Shown: positions 27,181 through 36,451 of the stretch, one piece after another
Numbering within the stretch: position 1 is the first letter of the stretch
Layout of the letters: each line of letters begins with the position of its first letter
Origin: Trypanosoma brucei gambiense DAL972
Lineage: Eukaryota > Euglenozoa > Kinetoplastea > Trypanosomatida > Trypanosomatidae
Assembly: GCF_000210295.1 (NCBI RefSeq)
Contig: NC_026744.1
Location: forward strand, 1,798,001-1,862,000
Reading direction: 5' to 3'
Length of the DNA: 64,000 nt
Made by a program: the position numbers and the translations under genes
Notes under the pieces: model-generated
What the model saw: the letters and a program-made list of their open reading frames with translations, nothing else
Database searches by the model: none
What the model was told of the DNA's origin: nothing

Positions 27181-27571
27181 GGCGAAGTGTGAAAAAAGCG
27201 TCTTAAAAGGATGAAAAATACGGGACAGTGTTACAGTATATTGACCAAGTGCACTAACTCTGGCAAAGAGTCTCGCGGTAAGTGAAGCAACTATGAGTAA
27301 ATTTCAGTTGTGGGTAATAATGAAACACTCGCAACAACTTGTTCCCAAAACCAGAATACGTAGGAGAGGAGGTGTCGCGAGTTGTGCAAATGGACATAGT
27401 TCCTCGATGGAACTCAGTTGTGGGAAGTCGGGAACCGACGCCTGCACGGGGAAACCGATGACGAACATAGCGATATCATAAGTTCCCGCTAACGTTGTTT
27501 CACGAAAGCAACGAGGTGAAGGAAACACGTATCCCTTTCACCCCTGTGGTTTTTGCCTTGTGGAATAAAGC
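27181..27571. other. Intergenic: eS21 copy 2 5' flank and MIT-like gene 3' UTR
   Basis: A likely acceptor CCTTTTAAG (AG at 27202-27203) gives eS21 copy 2 a leader of about 21 nt. The rest is 3' UTR. No gene is seen. Confidence 0.6.
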
Positions 27572-28117
27572 TCACTCTTTCTTGACCTCATCAAATGAGA
27601 ACTGCCCGAGAAGGGCTTCAACCGATTCCGTTTCCTCTGGCTGTGGTCTGGTGGGCGCCTGCGGTTGTTGAGAAAAAAAATACTCCAAGGGGGGAACATT
27701 TTCCCCGAAACCGTCGGCGCACGCGGGGGGTGGGACTGACGTCGGTGCTGTTGAAGGGACTGCCGGATTCTCGAAATCAGCAGCACCAGTTCTGTCACTG
27801 GCGTGTGCTGGCGAGTCAAGAACCGTATTGCCGACGTGCTCCGGTATGTCGTCTAAGCCCATCTCCGCAGCTACAGACAGTAGTAGTTGTACTCGCTTTT
27901 GGTACACCTCCATTCGTTGTCTTACTTGAAAAAGAAAAAAGCGATCTTTATCATTGTCACTTTCTGGGCTAACATCTTTGCATATATTCGTGATGATCTC
28001 CATTGCGGCAATGTAATTCCTTGCGGCCACAAGTGGGTTTCCATCAGGAGTTTCCTCTGCGCGGGCACGGTAGATAAGGCCACTCGCTTCTTCGATCCGC
28101 TTTTCTAAAGTCGTCAT
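27572..28117 (-). CDS. 181-aa protein with MIT-like three-helix N-terminus
   Basis: Residues 1 to about 90 form amphipathic helices: an N-terminal helix, NPLVAARNYIAAMEIIT, then FFLFQVRQRMEVYQKRVQLLL. The pattern resembles MIT domains, which bind ESCRT-III tails on endosomal proteins. This is fold-level resemblance, not a clear family match. The rest is Pro-rich and disordered (SVPPPACAD), ending in an acidic-aromatic tail LLGQFSFDEVKKE that could be a short binding motif. The start ATG at 28117 is clear. The function is unknown. Confidence 0.7.
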   Translation of the reverse strand: MTTLEKRIEEASGLIYRARAEETPDGNPLVAARNYIAAMEIITNICKDVSPESDNDKDRFFLFQVRQRMEVYQKRVQLLLSVAAEMGLDDIPEHVGNTVLDSPAHASDRTGAADFENPAVPSTAPTSVPPPACADGFGENVPPLEYFFSQQPQAPTRPQPEETESVEALLGQFSFDEVKKE

Positions 28118-28943
28118 TGTGACGAGGCACGACTATTTACTTGCCAACCAGTGGCGAGAATAAGGAAACAACGGGCAAGGCGTAAAGATTTTTATACATG
28201 AAGCTGCAAGCATAAATATTTTTTCTGTTGATTTGGCCGCATGTGCCCCTTCCCACCCTCTCTCCTCAAAGACACAGAACGCTTTGACAGGTACACAGTG
28301 AGAGACCGCAACGCAGAACACGAAGAACTAACGTGAGGGAATAAGAAAGGAAAACAAAGACGGAATGCCCCGCCGATGATAACATTTGACAGGAAAATAG
28401 GTCACATGTGCAAGGGTGAATATGAAAAAGCGCAAAGACGGATGAAGTCACATTCATTCTTCCCCCCAACACAATTTCTCCTCTTCTCGACCGCATTATT
28501 GCATTCCATGCAGTATGCCGCTGCCATCGCAGCGAAGATATCGCGTCCAACACAAAAATATATATATTTCATTATGTAATACATCTGGTACAAGCGGCTG
28601 CAGCACAACGGGAATACGGAAAACCGGAAGGTATCACGAAAGGCGTCAGTGGCAGGAAATAAATCACAAAAACAAACTATTTACATGACAAAAATAAAGC
28701 AAAATAAGAAAACAAGATAAAACGATGCCCTCACCACACACAAACACACAAACTTTGCCACCATACCCAAGACCACGTATCGATACACCGCTCAGGCAGT
28801 TGCACAACGGTGATGCGATACAAAAACTTTGCCGGACTCGTCTACAACAGATCGGTGAAAGCCTCAAGGCACACACACGTCCACACAAGCGGATAGTGTT
28901 AACTAATGTTTGTTTCTCCCCTCCGTGGGAGCGGGATCAGCGT
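28118..28943. other. Intergenic: MIT-like gene 5' flank and 3' UTR of the tyrosine-motif gene
   Basis: No gene is seen. A TTGTACC heptamer lies on the minus strand near 28584-28590 in the 3' UTR of the upstream gene. A single heptamer is expected by chance every 16 kb, so it is weak evidence. Confidence 0.6.
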
Positions 28944-30191
28944 TCATTGATGTGCGCGGTGATTCAATTTGTGGCGGTGAGGATCGGCTTTATCAACATC
29001 AATACGCTTTTCAATTATCCTCATCCGCCTCCAGGTTTGCAGATCAATATCCGAGTCCAGTGCCCTCTGTTTGTGCACATATCCGTGTGAATTACGAAGT
29101 GTACCCAACCTGTGCATGCGCTTTGTCAGCGTTCCCGCGTTTGTCGTTGCGGCACGGCGGTTGGTGGTGTCACTCTCGTCGTTCGGATCGTGGTTTCCGG
29201 CCTGTACCGCGGCGTCTGGAAGCTCGGGAAGCACCGCTTGATCGATGTAGTTGCTCTTATACATGCTCATCTTCACATGACCTTCATTCTCGAGTCGCCG
29301 GGTTACTCCACAATAGGGCTGAGCCGCTTTATCGATCGCAATGGGATTCGTTGTATCGGGCATAGGATTAGTAGCCTTGGCCGCCGCCTTCTTCCTACCG
29401 GCAAGAAGGGCTAACAGTTCAGCCTTATTCTGTATTGTCCCTATTAGATGGCCGTTCTGGGAGTTTGTAAGTCCACATGGAAGTTGAGACGGGTAAACAA
29501 GACTTTTATCCCCATATACCCATGAAGTGCAGTAGTAATCAGTCGGATGCCCCCCTGTTGTTAATTGCGGGCGGCGCGAAGCCAACAAATCTTCCTTATT
29601 TGCTGGTAGTCCCTCCAAACTTGGCTTTGGTTTCGGTGCGAGCGACTCGATGGATGTTATTTTGGGGGCCACTTCCGCCATCTTGCGCAATTCCTCCTCT
29701 GTCGGAGGGATTGCCAGTAAGTTAGGGCTGAAAGCAGTTGCCTTGGCGCCCGCGTACAGTTGTGGTTCTCCACCGATCGACCGACCATTATAAACATAAT
29801 CTGTTTTGTATGTTGTGTTCGGGGGAACTCCGTCGCCAGTTGAGCACCCCATTACATGAGTTGAGCGCCCGTGCACAAAAGCGGTTTCCGGCTCACCTGC
29901 CCGGCAGCACGACTGCAGGATGTCACGGAAGTCTTTCCCTTCTACATCGTGTTTTACGTAGTGGGAGCGGTAAGTTGTTCCCTCGCCACCGGTTTGAGCT
30001 CCTGCTCGAAATATGGGTCGGTTCCGAACTTCGCCGCTCACGGTGAAATTTGATTTTTTCTCTCCTTGGCCGCTCGGATCGATGTCTCGATTGTAGTCAT
30101 AATCGTAACGTGTCATGTAAAGGTCTAGCATGTTCGCCTTGGGGTGAGGCGGAGGTGACATTATCAAGTCCGATTTAGACCCACCGAACAT
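28944..30191 (-). CDS. 415-aa protein with repeated T-x-Y-[KRC]-[ST]-x-[YW]-V motifs, candidate axonemal protein
   Basis: I do not know the family. The protein is Gly/Pro/Asn-rich, with little predicted helix until the C-terminal 100 residues. Four copies of a tyrosine motif are spread along it: TTYRSHYV, TTYKTDYVYNG, DYYCTSWVYGDKS and SMYKSNYI. Extended, tyrosine-rich short repeats of this type are typical of proteins lining axonemal microtubules (SAXO/MIP-like), so a flagellar role is inferred. Further features are MTRYDYDYN near the start and a basic His/Arg-rich end. The longest frame opens with TTG, so the ATG at 30191 (MFGGSKSD) is chosen. A candidate acceptor TCATTTTCTTTTAG has AG at 30293-30294, giving a leader of about 100 nt. 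Confidence 0.75.
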   Translation of the reverse strand: MFGGSKSDLIMSPPPHPKANMLDLYMTRYDYDYNRDIDPSGQGEKKSNFTVSGEVRNRPIFRAGAQTGGEGTTYRSHYVKHDVEGKDFRDILQSCCRAGEPETAFVHGRSTHVMGCSTGDGVPPNTTYKTDYVYNGRSIGGEPQLYAGAKATAFSPNLLAIPPTEEELRKMAEVAPKITSIESLAPKPKPSLEGLPANKEDLLASRRPQLTTGGHPTDYYCTSWVYGDKSLVYPSQLPCGLTNSQNGHLIGTIQNKAELLALLAGRKKAAAKATNPMPDTTNPIAIDKAAQPYCGVTRRLENEGHVKMSMYKSNYIDQAVLPELPDAAVQAGNHDPNDESDTTNRRAATTNAGTLTKRMHRLGTLRNSHGYVHKQRALDSDIDLQTWRRMRIIEKRIDVDKADPHRHKLNHRAHQ

Positions 30192-30663
30192 TTTGACTCC
30201 CAAAATCTACAGTTTATAGTGGATATGCACCTTGAAACGGATGTACCTGCGTCACCGCTGCGTACTTACCAGCAAAAAAGAGAGCGATGGACCTAAAAGA
30301 AAATGAGGATACAACACATGAGAATAAAGGGGAAGGGGGTAACAACATGTAGACCTGGTCACGGTATGTTGGTTACCATTCTTCACAATTAACTGAAGAC
30401 CAAAAAGAATAGGAACAGGTAAGGATCCACGTCTAACGCAACGGATATCAGTTTATCGTGAAGTGCTGCCCACACGCACCTGTACGACCGTCCCCGGTGG
30501 GAAAAGAATAAGCAAACGCCGTCGCTTCATATTCCCGGGCGCTCCCCTCTGGTGCATCGAAGGTGGAGAAACCTCTCTTCCTTTTCCCGAAAAGGGGGGC
30601 TTGTGTTTTCCTCCTCGTTTCGGCGGCAGGCGCCGCCATCGTCATGCCAGTGGTACTTCATTG
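30192..30663. other. Intergenic between the 415-aa and 550-aa genes, with an odd open frame
   Basis: It contains the 415-aa gene acceptor (AG 30293-30294). Just after the upstream stop at 30664 an in-frame open stretch (30448-30645, 65 codons from an ATG) reads as protein-like sequence beginning MTMAAPAAETRRK. It is separated from the 550-aa gene by TGA-CAA-TGA and four more codons. It has no room for its own splice acceptor. Discussed under findings. Confidence 0.5.
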
Positions 30664-32316
30664 TCAGTTAGTCACTGCAGGCTCAGCAAGCATCCGAACA
30701 ATCCGTTGCACAGTCCACGGTCCTACACACTGGTCACAGTAATTTCCAGAAGAGCGCGCGTTCGGTCGTGTCTCCGAAAGAAACTTACTTTGATGAACCC
30801 GCAGCAAGTCAATTGCTTCAACGAACCGCTCATGGGGGTTTGTGCCGTAATAATCGATGAAAGCAAGCGGCTGACTGCTCTGTTGCTCCTCCGTTAGTAA
30901 ATTCGACTTCCAGTACGCCACAGCCTTCAAAAACAAAGTGAAAAGAAACGGGGAGGGAAGGCCCGTATCTTTAGAAATGTTTCTGCCGATATCCTGCTGT
31001 ACTTCCGTGCCAAAGCTCCTCAGCATACTTTCCACAGCTGGTACAACTCCCACTGAGGCTTCACTCAGCAACCCCCCATCACCAGACCTCTTTCCCACAA
31101 CATAAGAGCTCGTCAATTGACCATCGTCTTCCCGCAGTCGCTCAGCAGCCGTCACGGCGGCTGAAGTCGGTGGGGTCGTCTCCTTCGAGTCGCAGTGTTC
31201 TGCTGCTGCCGGAAGTTGCGACCAATCAGCGACCGCATCGCCCACCACTTCCTGAAGTTCCCGTAAGAACTCCCTCCAGCCACTACTATCCGCATTTGCG
31301 ACGGGCCCTGGTGGAACCGGCACCGTTCCCACGTCTGTTGAGCCTTGTTGCTCTCGCCGCCTCAACTCCCGCAGTCCATATACTTCACGAAGTGATCGCC
31401 CGCAATTACAGCCGACAAGCGGTGCTACGAAGCTGACGATTGGGTCACCCTCGGGAATATTAACGGGAAACTTTCTTACCCACGGTAGCCCCCACGCTAC
31501 GCCCACGAACTGGACAAAAGCAGACCACGCAGACAAATAATATAACCGATCAGATGCCACGGCAAACACGGTGGCAAGCCACATGTGCTCGAACGCTGGT
31601 CGCACCATAAATCCGCCGAGGTGCGGTAACTCCCAAGACTGCACATCATCACAAGTAGGTTCCAATAGTTGATTGTCTCCCCACGAATAGTACTCTCTGA
31701 GTTCAGAAAGCGAGAGTTGCAGAAGCGGCGTACTTTGGTAGTAAGAAGGTTTTTTTGTCATACACGGGCTCGGAACAGGAAGGAGGAAAACCTCACCCTG
31801 TTCGCTGTAACCAAGTACCACAGCAGTGCGGCAAGCCTCAGCGTAGGGGGTATGTTCCTTATCCGCTAAATGAAGTTGAAAGAGGAGCCCACCAGTGAGC
31901 GCCGGATCTCGTATTGAAAGCAAAGTACCGTGAACAGGAAAGGAGACAGACGTCATGTCTTGGCCGTCGTGCGTACCGACGCCCGCCACCGCATCATCTT
32001 CCCGGCACCCTTGCAAGTTGCTTCGGCCAATACGTGGAGAAGACGTGCAGCCGCTGAAATTACTTTCGTAAGGACTTCCGCCACGGTAGCTACAGGAGCT
32101 GGCGCTGCTCACATAACTTTCACTGCACTCAGATTCCACAAAATCACTCTCCGCACTGCTACCATCGTTGCCGTTTACACCATCAACACATACCTTAACC
32201 TCCTCGCCCTTCCATATTGGCTGCAGGCAGTGGGTAACACTTGTATTATCGCCTAACAAAACAGTAGATTTGTCCGCGCCGTATCCGGCAAACTTCAATT
32301 CATGTCGAAGTTGCAT
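30664..32316 (-). CDS. 550-aa protein, unknown
   Basis: The frame is open to a GTG/ATG region at 32514, but that part includes a T15 pyrimidine tract and a clear AG acceptor. The ATG at 32316 (MQLRHELKFAGYG) is therefore the start. Residues 1-40 look folded. A Ser-rich low-complexity stretch at about 50-110 is followed by a globular part (about 120-330) with aromatic segments such as LREYYSWGDN and FVQFVGVAWGLPWV. A second linker (about 330-430) leads to a helical C-terminal domain with SPFLFTLFLKAVAYW and CDQCVGPWTVQRIVRML. No signal peptide or known domain is recognised. It lies between PNT1 and the tyrosine-motif gene, and nothing in context fixes its role. Confidence 0.8.
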   Translation of the reverse strand: MQLRHELKFAGYGADKSTVLLGDNTSVTHCLQPIWKGEEVKVCVDGVNGNDGSSAESDFVESECSESYVSSASSCSYRGGSPYESNFSGCTSSPRIGRSNLQGCREDDAVAGVGTHDGQDMTSVSFPVHGTLLSIRDPALTGGLLFQLHLADKEHTPYAEACRTAVVLGYSEQGEVFLLPVPSPCMTKKPSYYQSTPLLQLSLSELREYYSWGDNQLLEPTCDDVQSWELPHLGGFMVRPAFEHMWLATVFAVASDRLYYLSAWSAFVQFVGVAWGLPWVRKFPVNIPEGDPIVSFVAPLVGCNCGRSLREVYGLRELRRREQQGSTDVGTVPVPPGPVANADSSGWREFLRELQEVVGDAVADWSQLPAAAEHCDSKETTPPTSAAVTAAERLREDDGQLTSSYVVGKRSGDGGLLSEASVGVVPAVESMLRSFGTEVQQDIGRNISKDTGLPSPFLFTLFLKAVAYWKSNLLTEEQQSSQPLAFIDYYGTNPHERFVEAIDLLRVHQSKFLSETRPNARSSGNYCDQCVGPWTVQRIVRMLAEPAVTN

Positions 32317-32338
32317 AAACTCCACCTTTGTCACTATC

Positions 32339-32396
32339 CTGTGAAAGCAGGTACACAGACCGAAAAAAGAGAGGATACGAAAAAAAAAAAAAAAGT
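32339..32396 (-). promoter_or_regulatory. Candidate spliced-leader acceptor of the 550-aa gene
   Basis: A T15 run on the minus strand (about 32380-32395), then CCTCTCTTTTTTC and CTGCTTTCACAG, puts AG at 32339-32340, 22 bases before the ATG at 32316. This is one of the clearest acceptors in the window and decides the start. Confidence 0.65.
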
Positions 32397-33160
32397 AAAA
32401 GTAAGAGCGGTAAACGAAACTGCTACACCTCACCAACACGGAGGGAGTGTCAGTAGGAACGTACGCCTCTGCCATCCCCAGTTGCGTAAAAGCGCTCAGA
32501 GGGTTAATAACCACACCTCACTCGGAGCCCCTTGAAGACATGGACGGCAGCACATCAGTACCGTGCGCATGCCGTTTAATTAATCAAGCACCATTTCACC
32601 TCCGAATGCCCCCAACGCGCATTACGGTGCGTCTCAGCTACACACACACACACACACACACTCATTCCGCAAATACATGTCTACAGACGTGAATGTATTC
32701 ATATGCGCACTAAACATCAAGCAGGTCAGACACAAATGTGAGCGCATTTATACATTTCTAGAAAAAGCGGGAGGCACACCCTCCAACCCCTACATCATGT
32801 AAATGCTCAATGCCACATGCGTTTCTAGTAAGCTAAACACAAGTCAGGTAAGGTAAAAGGGAGCAGCAAAAGACAAAGGGGGCTAATCAACAACAAGGAA
32901 TACGGCATAATAGCGTGAACCAAGAGCAATTGTTTGAGAGAGCAGATGTAGTAGACAACGCTGGCAGTTCCTTTCAGAAAAAGGTCACGCCCTTCCCTGT
33001 TAATATTAGTCACTCCCCGCAAATTTCTTCCCCTCCCATCCCCTCATAACGGGCAATTTTCGCAACAGAAACCACGAGGAGAGTGACCATCGGACGCAAA
33101 AAAAAACAGAGAGAAAGGAGCGCAACAAAGAATACAGGAAAACTAAACAACAACAAAAAT

Positions 33161-33167
33161 GGTACAA
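33161..33167 (-). promoter_or_regulatory. UUGUACC motif in the PNT1 3' UTR (putative PUF9 site)
   Basis: The minus strand reads TTGTACC about 445 bases past the PNT1 stop. From memory, PNT1 was named as a PUF9 target and the shared 3' UTR motif of PUF9 targets is UUGUACC, tied to cell-cycle control of these mRNAs. The heptamer occurs a few times in this window, as chance predicts. Its meaning rests on the gene identity and on its position. Confidence 0.55.
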
Positions 33168-33610
33168 TGTTACATTACAACACCCGCTGCAGAATTTTTG
33201 TGAACGGAAACTCATAGCAGGGTAAGGCCAGCGGAAAGACACACCCACGACTGCACTACCCGGTATTAGCGTGTGGAAAACAGTCGACCAGCAACCATAT
33301 ACCAGAAATCAGTGCGACGTCGGGAAAAGTAGAAGAGTAATAATGAGAGTAAAAGGAGGAAAGGAAAAAACCGACAGTCGAAAAATAGAAATCAATAAAA
33401 TAAAAGTGAGGCGCAAGGAATCTCAGCTGTTTCAAACTGGAAAGGACATAAACTACGGTCAAACTCTGTTGCTCTCTCTAACCTCATCGAAAGAAGAAAA
33501 ATGTGATTAAAAAAACAAACATTTCTGTGTATCCCCCCTCTGTTTGCATCTGGGACGAGATGCCAACACCAGAAGATAGTCCTCTTCGTATAACTCTCTC
33601 CATCTATGCA

Positions 33611-35203
33611 TTAGCCGTTCTCACTGCTCACGGTTTGTCCTGGAGCTCCCGACGATGGTGTCGTCAATGATGCGCGCATTAATGCTGACGGTGCAATTCC
33701 CAACTTCACATTCTGTGGAGAAACCATGGATGACGCCACGCTATCACTATTTTCGGTGATGCTGCTGCTGCCACCCCTAACACCACATTCGCTGGCTCCA
33801 CTCTCACTCATCTGAACACCCTCCACAACACCCTTTCGTAGGAACTCCCTTGCTTTTCGCAACAACTCCTTCTTGTCCATACCCTCCCAATCCCGCAGCG
33901 GCTTCGACAATGGGCTGTATTCCAACACGGGGAAAGAGAGCCCACCCAAGTGCGAAGCGTATATGCTCTTTCTACGGGGTTGTCTATGACTAATAACGAC
34001 ACGGTGGAATAGGTCGAGGCCTTTATGGCGGCTGTCTCGCCCGTATCGTGCGCTATTATGTGTTTCCCGCGGTGGAAGGCTACCATGAACCTCCACAACA
34101 CCGGTACGTGGTGGCGGTCCTTTAAGGGCACCACAGGCACCTGATGTTGATATTAACTCACTCCCTTTTGGTAGAACAAGGGCTCCCTCCTCCTCCTCAC
34201 GCGCCATGTCAATCAGATAGGATTTTAGGTCGAGTATGTGCTTGTCATCCACCTCCGAGGGGTATAAAGCATGTTCAAAATGCGCAGCCCGCAAAAGAGC
34301 TAAGCGAGCCGGCTCCCTCTTCTTCTTCTTTGGAATTAGGTCCCCCGAATCTCTCCGCAGCGCCGTGCATAAGGGCGCCTGTGCTGTTAACGGCGCGGCA
34401 GCTAGCATCTTGGCTCCACATTTGATATCCTCATAGGCGTTTTGCAATTCTTTCTGTGCGATACTACTCAACCTCTGCTGCTGCTCACTGTTGTAAAACG
34501 TTGCTCGATCGTATACTCGCTGCATCACATGTTCTTCAACATACTTCTTGAGCGACTCCACATGAGTGGTATCCAACACAGCGAAGTCGGCGAGAGGAGA
34601 CTTGTTGCAGTAGTCTCTCTGGATGGCAAGTAGGATGTTTTTTGGATGTTTAAAGCGACTCATAGCAGAGGCAGAGTACTGGTTAAAGACGTGTTGGTCA
34701 AGGTTGGGGTCAGGTGCCCACACATAACCCTCACAGGCCCCAATGTAACGTGTGTTATGGCGTAGTTGATAAGCGCATTCGAGACTGGCCATAAAACACG
34801 AATCAAAGACCATCGCCTCAAATTTTCGCTTGCCGAGAATGGAGGCGAGCTCATGGCATTGCAACGCCAGTTTGTTCTCCTCTAATTCCAGGTAATCTCC
34901 CATCCCATGACCACCGTACACAAAATAACTCCGACCGGGGTCGTGGCAACGCTGTAGAAAGTCTTCAAGCATGTCCTGACGATAGCCAACAACATTTTCG
35001 TAGTTCTTCAATGTGTAGTCGCTCCCAGTGATACTTGCTTCAAAGCTCCCACCACTGGAGTTAAAGGCAAGCATGCAAAGATCGGTAACGCCCTTTACCT
35101 TCCTCATTTGCTGAAACTTCCAGAATGGCCACCCCGACACATTTTTAATGCAACTGCAGACCACGATGAGGCGGTTATTTGGTCGTGGGGCTCGGGACAA
35201 CAT
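33611..35203 (-). CDS. PNT1: PNT1, clan CD family C11 (clostripain-like) cysteine peptidase
   Basis: 530 residues from an ATG at 35203. The C11 fold is visible: strand LIVVCSCI at the start, YFVYGGHGMGD with the catalytic His at residue 99, and MVFDSCFMAS with the catalytic Cys at residue 136. The His-then-Cys order and the alpha/beta core are clan CD marks. Residue numbers agree with those I recall for T. brucei PNT1, reported as a C11 peptidase needed for kinetoplast (mitochondrial DNA) replication and maintenance. Residues about 240-330 contain KKKKREPAR, and the C-terminal third is Ser-rich and less conserved-looking. The immediate 5' flank is purine-rich on this strand. The nearest good pyrimidine/AG lies near 35600, so the leader may be about 400 nt and contain the TA/CA microsatellite. 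Confidence 0.92.
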   Translation of the reverse strand: MLSRAPRPNNRLIVVCSCIKNVSGWPFWKFQQMRKVKGVTDLCMLAFNSSGGSFEASITGSDYTLKNYENVVGYRQDMLEDFLQRCHDPGRSYFVYGGHGMGDYLELEENKLALQCHELASILGKRKFEAMVFDSCFMASLECAYQLRHNTRYIGACEGYVWAPDPNLDQHVFNQYSASAMSRFKHPKNILLAIQRDYCNKSPLADFAVLDTTHVESLKKYVEEHVMQRVYDRATFYNSEQQQRLSSIAQKELQNAYEDIKCGAKMLAAAPLTAQAPLCTALRRDSGDLIPKKKKREPARLALLRAAHFEHALYPSEVDDKHILDLKSYLIDMAREEEEGALVLPKGSELISTSGACGALKGPPPRTGVVEVHGSLPPRETHNSARYGRDSRHKGLDLFHRVVISHRQPRRKSIYASHLGGLSFPVLEYSPLSKPLRDWEGMDKKELLRKAREFLRKGVVEGVQMSESGASECGVRGGSSSITENSDSVASSMVSPQNVKLGIAPSALMRASLTTPSSGAPGQTVSSENG

Positions 35204-35512
35204 TACGTTACTGCCGGCCGTAACTGTGTTTACTTATTGAACTCTCTATTATTAACTTTCTCTCCCTTACGCCTACTTGACTACTCCACTTCGCCTCCTT
35301 TTCCCTCCCTCTCCGGTTCTCGCACAGTAGCAACAGTAGAATCTCTCTATACGCAACACGCTAAGTTATTAATCTCCTTTACCTTCCGCTTACCTTTTCC
35401 TTTTATTTCTTTTTTTCTTTCGCTATCACACTCGTCTCCCTCACTTAACCCCCCCCCTTTTCTTAAAAAGGAAATAAATTTAGCCTCCCTGCCAGCTATA
35501 TGTATACGTATG

Positions 35513-35544
<32 letters not shown>

Positions 35545-36451
35545 CGTGTGTGTGTGTGTGTGTGTGTGGACGGTCGGTCAAAGGTAAGTCGGCCTTCGTA
35601 AAAGGGTAAAAGCAGGTTGCTGCTGCTGTTAACCACAATGGGCGAGCTTGCGCCTGCACGACCTCAACGAGGGATACGCTTTCTCACAGAGATATGTTTC
35701 TTCCTTTTTCCCTGTTTCGTTTTGATCGTCGCTAGTGCGAAGGATAGTGCACGCCGTGCTGATATTTCCGTAAAGTGTGTCTTTCGCCGCTCCGCTCTAA
35801 AAAAAGCGATCGCGTTCGCGTGTGGCAAAGTTTCGGGATAAGATATTAGTGGCCGCTCCGAGTCTGCGGCAATGCTGTAATTTGGCCACCCCTCCTTCTT
35901 CAGTCCCCGTCTTCTTCAACCTAAGGAACAAACATAGAAGTGGGAAGACAGCAAAAAAAAAAGGATGGATTAGCGAAACACAAAAACAAGGAAAAACAGT
36001 GCAAAGTAAAGGAGAGCGAAAGAGGAATCTCTTTCATTCCAACTAGCGTTGAGTTAAGCACGGCACCAGAGGAATGTACAGTAGTCACGCTTTGATTTTA
36101 TCCTTCTCCACAACGCTTATACAAATAATTCAGTGGGCCACAAAACATCATCCCAAAGAAGTGAATACCTGTAGAATGAACGCTACAAAGGGCGTATTAC
36201 AGGAAAATGGGGGGAAAAAATGAAAGGTGAAGCAACAAAAATCGCTTTGAACAGAACGGAACCCTCTCGCCCCGCCCTCCTCCTAGTCTTTAGGGCGCCC
36301 AGTCCATTCATCTAAGTGACATCTAATGTGACAGTTCATGCCATTCTAGTACATGACCCAAACAACTTACATGCATAAGCTGTTAATAACCGTTGATGGT
36401 GCGAACGCTCCCACCCCTTTTCTTTGATGCTCCGCACACGAGATGATAGAA
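35204..36451. other. Intergenic: PNT1 5' flank and CCDC77-like 3' UTR
   Basis: No gene is supported. A compound microsatellite of TA (35517-35544) then TG (35546-35568) on the plus strand probably sits in the PNT1 leader. C-rich and T-rich plus-strand blocks fill 35260-35470. Confidence 0.6.
35517..35568. repeat. Compound (TA)n(TG)n microsatellite
   Basis: About 14 TA units followed, after a C at 35545, by about 11-12 TG units. It lies in the 5' flank of PNT1 and is likely variable between isolates. Confidence 0.9.

Larger units (their letters stand above)
32317..33610. other. Intergenic: 550-aa gene 5' flank and PNT1 3' UTR
   Basis: No gene is seen. It includes the acceptor above, an AC run at 32640-32661 and a UUGUACC element at 33161-33167. 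Most of 32400-33610 is the likely 3' UTR of PNT1. Confidence 0.65.

Noticed and set aside
32317..32514. N-terminal 66-residue extension of the 550-aa protein
   Set aside because: It translates a T15 pyrimidine tract and crosses a strong AG acceptor; the Phe-run peptide is non-coding.
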